From Ignavibacteriales bacterium (GTDB taxonomy: Bacteria; Bacteroidota; Ignavibacteria; UBA10030): a stretch of 35,243 nt of DNA. The DNA is taken from positions 1 to 35,243 of the forward strand of contig JACQBK010000034.1 of NCBI GenBank assembly GCA_016194505.1, read 5' to 3'. Below are positions 28,370 to 35,243 of the stretch, piece after piece. A program made the position numbers and the translations under genes. A model generated the notes under the pieces. That model made no database searches. It was not told where the DNA came from and worked only from the letters and a program-made list of their open reading frames with translations. Each line of letters starts with the position of its first letter. Position 1 is the stretch's first letter.

Positions 28370-31043
28370 AGTGAGTTATCAATTGAGGGAACAGACGCTA
28401 ACTTTTTCTGTGAGGCTGGCAGTAGTTCTTTTTCTGGGCGTGCCTTTCGTGGTATATTCCCAGAATAAAGATTCCCTTTCTTTATCCGCCCCGCTGTCCG
28501 TAGTTCGTAAGGATACATCCTCTCTTCCCGCTGACACGCTCTCATCAAAAAATGATTCGATACAGACTTCACGCTCAGGCGTTGATACCCTTGTCGTGTA
28601 CACGGCGAAGGATTCGATTGTTTATTCCATGCGCACGCGCTTTATGAATCTCTACGGAAAAAGCGAGTTGAATTACCGCAGAATGGGGCTGAAAGCCGAG
28701 CGCGTTAATGTCAATTGGGATAACGCCACGCTTTTTGCGGAAGGCATTAAAGATACTGCCGATAAAGCAGGCAAGAAGATTGTCGGCTCGCCGATCATGA
28801 GCGATGCAGGAGAAGACTATAAAGGCTCGCACATTGGATATAATTTCCGAACCCAAAAAGGGAAAATCAATTTGGGCAATACGGAAATCGAGCAAGGATA
28901 TTACTACGGCGAAGCAATCAAAAAGATTGACAAGGATATTTTGTTTGTCGAAAATGGCCGCTATACCACGTGCGATGCCGAGCATCCGCATTACTATTTC
29001 TTTAGTCCCAAAATGAAGGTCATCGTGCGGGATCATATTGTGGCAGAGCCGATTTACTTCTACGTAGCGGATGTTCCGTTGTTCGCACTGCCGTTCGGAG
29101 CGTTTCCGAACAAGGCGGGAAGGCGGTCGGGCATTATTGCTCCTGCCTACGGTGAAGATTTTCGAAAAGGTCAATTCCTCAGCCATATCGGATACTATTG
29201 GGCGATCAGCGATTATATGGATGCTTCCACGGCGTTCGATTTATATACGAGGGGAGGATGGGTGAACCGGTCGTTGTTTCGATACGGTCTTCGCTATGAT
29301 TTTACCGGTTCCGTTTCGATGAATGTTACAAGTCTTCACGATGGCGAGCCGAGCGATCCCGCGCGAACCGAACAACGAGATTATAATATCAACATAAGCC
29401 ACAATCAGACAATAAATCCAACGACGCGTCTCGATGTTAATTTCACGTTTGCGACGGGGAGTTATTTTCACAACGTCAGCTCGAATTTGAATGAAATCCT
29501 TCGCCAAAATATTGTCTCGAACGCGACGCTTTCAAAAACTTGGGAAGAGGGCAACCGTAGCCTCACGATGAGCGCGTATCGCGATCAAAACCTTGTGACA
29601 GGCAATGTGGAGGAGCGCATCCCATCAATCTCGTTTTCACAAGGGCAGTTCTTTCCCTTCCGCCGGCAGACTCCGAAATTGCGTGGCTTAAGCAGTGAAG
29701 GGGACTCAGAGTTGCATTGGTATGAAATGATTGGTGTTACCTATAGCGGAGACGCGCGGAGCAACAGGTCGAAGCGCAACGAAGTTATCAAAAGCATCGT
29801 CAATCCCTTACAAGATAGTACGACGATTACCACCATACAAGAGCGCTATGGGGTCAAACATAACGTGCAAATTTCTGCATCGCCGAAAGCCGGCTATTTT
29901 AATATCTCACCGTCTGTCAGTTATCAAGAGCTGTGGTACACAAAAAGCATCGAGCAGGATAGCAATGGAACGCGCGATGTAAAGGGTCTTCGCGCCGTGC
30001 GCACGTTCTCGACCGGTGTTTCTGCTTCTACAAGATTTTTCGGAATCTTCCAGCCGCAGGTGTTCGGCATTACGGGCATTCGCCAAACGGTGACGCCCTC
30101 GTTATCGTTTAATTACACGCCGGATTTTTCCGACCCGAAGTACGGCTATTACGGAACATACATTGATAAAGGCGGCAGAACCGTGAAATACAGTTTCTTC
30201 GAGAGGGAAATTTACGGTGGCGCGCAAGCGGGACTGCAAGAGAATCTTAGCCTCAGCATCGGAAGCTTATTTGAGATGAAATACAAATCCACGGATACCT
30301 CCCAGCAAGAGCAAAAAATACAATTGCTGAATATCGGCGGAGGTGTTTCCTACAATTTTGCGGCGGATAGTTTGAAACTCTCCCCGTTGAGCCTCTCCTA
30401 TCGCACGGATATTGGACGATACTTAAGCATCAGTGCCGGCACGACACACGATTTTTATGTGTTCGATCCGGTTGCTAAAACGCGTGTCAATCGTTTTCTG
30501 TTTTCAGACAGGAAAAAACTTGCAGACCTTACAAGTGTTTCGTTCAACTTATCCACGACACTAAGCGGCGAAAAGAAAGCTCCCACGGGAAATGCTTCCA
30601 CGCCTCAACATGTTCAAGCCGAACAGGATCGCGTGTCGGGACAAGTCGGTCCGCCCGCCCAGCAACAGACATATCAGGGACTCTTCGAGGAACAGACTCC
30701 TGATTTCAATATCCCATGGAATCTTGCCCTCAGCTACAGTTTTTCCCAGACCCAGTATAATCCTGAACAAAAATTTGTAAGCTCCAGCCTGAACGCTACC
30801 ATTTCCTTTAACCTTACCGATAAGTGGCGGTTCTCCACAAGCGGAAGTTATGATTTTACTCGGAAAGAATTTGCCGCGCCAAGCGTGAACATTTACCGCG
30901 ATTTGCACTGCTGGGAGATGAATGTAACGTGGTTCCCGATGGGATTTTATCGCGGCTACCGTTTCGAGCTACGCATCAAAGCGCCGCAGCTGCAGGATAT
31001 TAAGATTACAAAGCAGGGAAGCGAACGAGGAACGTATTATTGA
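28370..31043 (+). CDS. LPS-assembly protein LptD-like (OstA) outer-membrane protein; start approximate, probably a GTG downstream of the ORF-track ATG
   Basis: OstA-like SIVYSMRTRFMNLYGKSELNYRRMGLKAERVNVNW; ADVPLFALPFGAFPNKAGRRSGIIAPAYGEDFRKGQFL; beta-barrel-like C-terminus. The ORF-track N-terminus (MHPCLPQAGMRQ...) is repeat DNA. Confidence 0.82.
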
Positions 31044-31155
31044 GATTGGTTAATAGTGAGGGGTGAATTGGTGAGTTGTTAATTAGTTAATGGTTAATTA
31101 GTTGATCGAGTGCGTCCGCGAAAAGTATAGCCTATCCGTGATAGGGATTTTTAAT

Positions 31156-31280
31156 TAATTAGTCACCCTGAGCGCAACGATCCCACTCGAAGAGTGGGAG
31201 AGTGAAGTCGAAGGGTTTGATATGTCATAGAGGATGCTTGAGTCTTCGACTTCGTTCGCTCAAAGCGCTCACTGCGCTCA
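31156..31280. repeat. Imperfect inverted repeat (CTGAGCGCAACGA...GTCGAAG / CTTCGACTTCGTTCGCTC...) with nested TCCCACTC-GAA-GAGTGGGA
   Basis: AGTCACCCTGAGCGCAACGA[TCCCACTCGAAGAGTGGGAG]AGTGAAGTCGAAGGG ... GTCTTCGACTTCGTTCGCTCAAAGCGCTCACTGCGCTCAGACTGAC. Confidence 0.65.
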
Positions 31281-31348
31281 GACTGACGGATTTTTTAAGT
31301 TTTTGAGATAGCTGGTATTCATAATAAAATGCAAAAGGAGGTTTTGCT

Positions 31349-31762
31349 ATGGCGACAAAGAAAATAGAAAATGCTAACTTAGCTTCTGAATTCTATGTTG
31401 CATCGCAACTCTTTAGGCTTGGATATATAGTTACTATTACATTAGGCAATACTAAAGAAATTGACCTAATTGTCGCTCATCCTGATGGTAGGGTAATTAC
31501 AATAGATGTAAAGGGTTTAAAGAATACTACCAATTGGCCGTTGAATCCAAAGCTTAAAAGCCGAAAGCATTTTTTTATACTTCTATCTTATCGAAATAAT
31601 TTTAGTGACATTCATACTCAGCCAGATGTATATGTTATTCCTTCAATGGATGTGCATAAAATACTTTCATCTTGGAGCGGAAGACCTGACATAAAGTGTG
31701 TTGGTTATAATCGGGTAAAGGATGGTAAATATAAAAATGCTTGGGATTTGCTATTTAAATAA
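31349..31762 (+). CDS. Orphan PD-(D/E)XK nuclease-like protein
   Basis: NLASEFYVASQLFRLGYIVTITLGNTKEIDLIVAHPDGRVITIDVKGLKN: E...D...DVK pattern; RBS-like AAAGGAGG upstream of the ATG. Confidence 0.65.
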   Translation: MATKKIENANLASEFYVASQLFRLGYIVTITLGNTKEIDLIVAHPDGRVITIDVKGLKNTTNWPLNPKLKSRKHFFILLSYRNNFSDIHTQPDVYVIPSMDVHKILSSWSGRPDIKCVGYNRVKDGKYKNAWDLLFK

Positions 31763-31841
31763 TAGTAAGAGGTAATTATCAACAAGCACGGTAATTCTAA
31801 TTTAATTGCGGTAAGAACCGTGCCGACCCAGAAAACAAAAA

Positions 31842-31891
31842 ACCTTCCGAAGGTTTCCGCCAATGGCAGACGAGTTTCACCTTCGGAAGGT
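31842..31891 (-). terminator. Putative clpX rho-independent terminator with an enlarged loop
   Basis: ACCTTCCGAAGGT ... ACCTTCGGAAGGT, 13-bp arms; minus-strand 3' side is TTTTTTGTTTTC. Confidence 0.65.
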
Positions 31892-31934
31892 CACCAGTCC
31901 AACTTACCAATTAACCATTTAACAAATTAACCAG

Positions 31935-33194
31935 TTACGCAGATTTCCTTTCCTCGTACAGATAAATCGGCTCTTTTGATTTGAGGATGGTATCTCGTGT
32001 AATGATACACTTCGAGATGTTTTGCCGCGAGGGGAGATGATACATGATATCCAGCATAGTTGATTCGATAATGGAGCGGAGCGCTCGTGCGCCGGTGCCG
32101 CGTTCCATCGCCTTGGTTACGATGGTATCCAACGCCTCGTCGTCAAACTCCAGCTCGACACCCTCCATCATAAACAACTTCTTGTATTGCTTCACAAGCG
32201 CATTGCGAGGTTCGGTTAAAATATTATGCAGAGCTTTTTCGTCCAACGAGTGAAGCGTCGCAACAACCGGCAAACGTCCGACGAATTCCGGAATTAAACC
32301 GTACTTCAACAAATCGTCCGGCTCGATTTTGGATAAATAGTTATCTCGTGATTTACTTTTCTTTCCTTTGACATCAGCCCCAAAGCCCACAGGGTTTTGG
32401 CTTATGCGGCGCTCGATGATTTTTTCCAAACCCTCAAACGCGCCGCCGCAGATGAACAAAATATTTTTCGTGTTGATGTTGATAAGGCTTTGTTCGGGAT
32501 GTTTGCGTCCGCCTTTAGGAGGAACGCCCGCGACGGTTCCTTCCAGAATTTTCAATAAAGCCTGTTGAACGCCTTCGCCTGAAACGTCGCGCGTAATCGA
32601 AGCGCTGTCGCTCTTACGGGTGATTTTGTCGATCTCATCAATATAAACGATGCCTCGCTCCGCTTTTTCAACATTGTACTCCGCATTTTGCAGTAAGTAC
32701 ACAAGGATCGTCTCCACATCATCGCCTACATAGCCGGCTTCTGTCAGTGTCGTAGCATCGGCAATGGCGAACGGAACGTCAAGAATGCGTGCAAGTGTTT
32801 GCGCCAGCAATGTTTTTCCCGTGCCCGTAGGACCTATCAAAAGAATATTGCTTTTTTCGATCTCCACTTCATCCAGGTTGTGGAGATGGTCGTTTGAGTC
32901 AATCCGTTTATAGTGGTTGTAGACGGCGACGGCGAGTGTTCGCTTTGCGTACTCCTGACCGATAACATATTCATCGAGCGCCTTTTTGATTTCCGTCGGC
33001 GAGAGCGTTCCGCGGCTTGAGTGCTTCTTCGCGCTGATCGCCGCCATGTTATTGCGAATGATGTCAACGGAGCTGGATACGCACAGATCGCAGATGTACA
33101 CATCCGGTCCGGCTATGATACTGCTGACTTCATCGGAAGAACGACCGCAAAATGAACAGGTAATTTTTTCGCCTTGTTTTGGTTTTTGTGTCAT
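31935..33194 (-). CDS. clpX: ATP-dependent Clp protease ATP-binding subunit
   Basis: [11 protein letters not shown]...CDLC zinc finger; [62 protein letters not shown]. Confidence 0.98.
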   Translation of the reverse strand: MTQKPKQGEKITCSFCGRSSDEVSSIIAGPDVYICDLCVSSSVDIIRNNMAAISAKKHSSRGTLSPTEIKKALDEYVIGQEYAKRTLAVAVYNHYKRIDSNDHLHNLDEVEIEKSNILLIGPTGTGKTLLAQTLARILDVPFAIADATTLTEAGYVGDDVETILVYLLQNAEYNVEKAERGIVYIDEIDKITRKSDSASITRDVSGEGVQQALLKILEGTVAGVPPKGGRKHPEQSLININTKNILFICGGAFEGLEKIIERRISQNPVGFGADVKGKKSKSRDNYLSKIEPDDLLKYGLIPEFVGRLPVVATLHSLDEKALHNILTEPRNALVKQYKKLFMMEGVELEFDDEALDTIVTKAMERGTGARALRSIIESTMLDIMYHLPSRQNISKCIITRDTILKSKEPIYLYEERKSA

Positions 33195-33242
33195 ACAATA
33201 CTCGAGAGAAGAGAGAATCAGCGTTGTGTCAACGCCAGCGAG

Positions 33243-33875
33243 TTATTTTTCCTTCTTAGGCTCAGCCTCGCGCTTCATCAGGATGTTATCAATCAATCCG
33301 TATTCTTTTGCTTCGGCGGAGGACATGTACCGATCGCGGTCGGTATCTTTCTCCAAATCTTGGAAGACTTTGCCCGTGTGATGGGCGAGTATCTCGTTAA
33401 TCCGTCTTTTTGTTTTGATAATTTCTTCAGCCTGAATGCTAATATCGCTTGCTGTGCCTTGCACGCCGCCCCATGGCTGGTGAATCATGATACGCGCATT
33501 GGGGAGAGCCGTCCGTTTTCCTTTTGTTCCGCCTGCGAGCAACACGGCGCCCATGCTTGCCGCCATGCCGATGCAGATGGTAGAAATATCTGGGCGAATA
33601 TACTGCATGGTATCGTAAATCGCAAGACCCGACGTAACACTGCCGCCCGGACTATTGATATAGACGTTGATGTCTTTATCCGGGTCTTCCGATTCGAGAA
33701 ACAGAAGCTGAGCGATGACCAGGCTAGCGATGGTATCGTCAACCGCAGTTCCGATAAACACGATACGCTCTTTTAAAAGGCGGGAGTAAATATCGTACGC
33801 CCGCTCGCCGCGTCCGGTTTGTTCTACAACCATAGGTACAAGTTGGTTGTACACTTCAAATTTGCGAGAATCCAT
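33243..33875 (-). CDS. clpP: ATP-dependent Clp protease proteolytic subunit
   Basis: [78 protein letters not shown]. Confidence 0.98.
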   Translation of the reverse strand: MDSRKFEVYNQLVPMVVEQTGRGERAYDIYSRLLKERIVFIGTAVDDTIASLVIAQLLFLESEDPDKDINVYINSPGGSVTSGLAIYDTMQYIRPDISTICIGMAASMGAVLLAGGTKGKRTALPNARIMIHQPWGGVQGTASDISIQAEEIIKTKRRINEILAHHTGKVFQDLEKDTDRDRYMSSAEAKEYGLIDNILMKREAEPKKEK

Positions 33876-33877
33876 TG

Positions 33878-35167
33878 TTATCCTTTCGAGATAGTGTTCG
33901 GCAATGTTTTATCATCAAGTTCTTTAATCGTAGAGCTGCCGATAAGGAAGTCCATCAATTTATCACCCACGATGCGGTCTTTCGCTTGATCCGATGATTT
34001 ATAATACGTGATTAATCGTTCCTTATCAATTCCAATTTTTGGCGCTTCGCGCTCTGCCAGGGTTGTGAGGTCATCATCGCTGGCGGTCATATTCTCAGCG
34101 GTAATAATTTCTTCACGAAGCAATGCCCACTTGGATTGGAAGATAGCATACGGCCTGTTTTCCTGATAGAATTTCTCAACGTCAAAATCGTGCGGAAGTT
34201 TCTTGTCAGGATATTGATTTTTGATTTCTTCCACCAAGCCCTCCAAAACGCTCCTAATGAGCGATTCGGGCACCTGGAACTCATGGAGACGAATAACTTC
34301 GCTTACTATTGCATTAATTTTCGAGCGGCGGTTTTTTTCTTTCCAGTATGTCTCCAAGTCCTCCTCAACGCTCGTTTTGAGTTCCGCCACCGTTTTCATT
34401 TTATCTTTTGTCACTTTCGCGACAAAATCATCGTTCAGCTCCGGCAACACCAATTTTTCGACTTTGGTAATTTTTGCTTTAACATCAACCTTGTGGGTGT
34501 GGTCGCCGTGTTGATGTTCGAATTGTATTCTGTGCTCACCGCCGCGCTCCGCGGATTTCAGCGCGTCTTTAAACGGCTGCTCAAGTTGCGGGTCGGCAAG
34601 GTAGAAACGTGCATCGTCCGTCTTTTTGCCGATGATAGGGAATCCCGAAGGGTCAACCTCTTGCAGTGTTGCGGAAACGATGTGCTCTTCGTCCGTTACG
34701 CGCTCAACTTCTTCCGTTGTGCTGTTCATTTTACGAAGACGGAGAATTTCATCTTCCAGCTCTTGTTCATCCGGCGTATGGATCACCGCTTCGACGGTTA
34801 AGTCCTTGTATTGTTTCAACTCGATTGTCGGGCGGACGTCGTATTGGATTTTGCACCGGAAACGTTCTCCACGCTTGTAATTCATGTCAACGAGGGAAGG
34901 CTCGCCGATAGGCTTCAAATCTTTTTCCACGACAACCTGCCGAAAAAGTTCACTTGCGACCTTATCGAGTGAGTCCTGCTCGATCATCTCGCCATAGAGT
35001 TTTTTTACGAGGTCGAGAGGAGCTTTCCCTTTGCGGAATCCCTTGATTTCAATTTTCGGGAGGTACTCTTTATAAGCTTGTTCAAAATGAGGCTGAAGCT
35101 CTACCGGGTTCGCAGTAATTTCTATTTCTTTTGATACTTCGGATAAGGTATTGACGGTAACTTCCAA
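33878..35167 (-). CDS. tig: Trigger factor
   Basis: [46 protein letters not shown]; 2 bp upstream of clpP. Confidence 0.93.
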   Translation of the reverse strand: MEVTVNTLSEVSKEIEITANPVELQPHFEQAYKEYLPKIEIKGFRKGKAPLDLVKKLYGEMIEQDSLDKVASELFRQVVVEKDLKPIGEPSLVDMNYKRGERFRCKIQYDVRPTIELKQYKDLTVEAVIHTPDEQELEDEILRLRKMNSTTEEVERVTDEEHIVSATLQEVDPSGFPIIGKKTDDARFYLADPQLEQPFKDALKSAERGGEHRIQFEHQHGDHTHKVDVKAKITKVEKLVLPELNDDFVAKVTKDKMKTVAELKTSVEEDLETYWKEKNRRSKINAIVSEVIRLHEFQVPESLIRSVLEGLVEEIKNQYPDKKLPHDFDVEKFYQENRPYAIFQSKWALLREEIITAENMTASDDDLTTLAEREAPKIGIDKERLITYYKSSDQAKDRIVGDKLMDFLIGSSTIKELDDKTLPNTISKG

Positions 35168-35210
35168 AATGTAGCTCCTTATGGTAATATGAAAATTTGA
35201 GGTGTCTTAA

Positions 35211-35243
35211 TTTGTAGAGCGAAATGTCATTTCGCTCTACAAA
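35211..35243. repeat. Perfect palindrome with 16-bp arms ending at the window edge
   Basis: TTTGTAGAGCGAAATG-T-CATTTCGCTCTACAAA, upstream of tig. Confidence 0.85.

Noticed and set aside
28575-29186. 203-aa minus-strand ORF
   Set aside because: Antisense to the LptD-like gene with no recognisable motifs.
31156-31280. Possible coding region or toxin-antitoxin gene upstream of the PD-(D/E)XK protein
   Set aside because: Sequence is an inverted repeat of a common CTGAGCG...TCGAAGG intergenic type; no supported ORF in the track.
1-35243. CRISPR array, rRNA or tRNA genes
   Set aside because: No regularly spaced direct repeats with unique spacers and no recognisable rRNA or tRNA signatures were seen; a tRNAscan/Infernal run would be needed to exclude small RNAs formally.

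Overview
Bacteroidota/Ignavibacteriota-like chromosomal segment; the taxon is inferred only from protein style and intergenic repeats. By eye I can support: (i) the N-terminal part of an alpha-glucan phosphorylase running off the left edge, with an apparent non-AUG start; (ii) a copper module (copZ, copA, HMA-AraC fusion regulator) next to ackA; (iii) a UvrD/Rep-type helicase split into two same-frame halves by ~220 bp of inverted-repeat DNA; (iv) a three-gene set of HisC-like aminotransferase, nucleotidyltransferase and CDP-alcohol phosphotransferase, a candidate pathway for an undescribed phospho-headgroup; (v) a REC protein with unusual N-terminal architecture; (vi) a carbohydrate region (GHL10-type lipoprotein, URO-D-fold protein, PhyH, RbsB-like, RbsC-like, GH38) lacking a local ABC ATPase; (vii) marR and an MBL-fold lipoprotein, followed by a ~16-codon remnant resembling the GH38 C-terminus; (viii) a DUF5916/CBM9-like outer-membrane protein, a ROK kinase and an LptD-like protein; (ix) an orphan PD-(D/E)XK-like protein; (x) tig-clpP-clpX. 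Intergenic DNA is rich in dispersed palindromes, several of which appear nested inside larger inverted repeats, including the loop of the putative clpX terminator. The strongest leads are the headgroup operon, the nested-palindrome pattern, the split helicase, the 21-bp-spaced direct repeats upstream of copZ, the GH38 remnant and the AUC-start candidate. No rRNA, tRNA or CRISPR was recognised. All calls are from reading the sequence; no searches were run.
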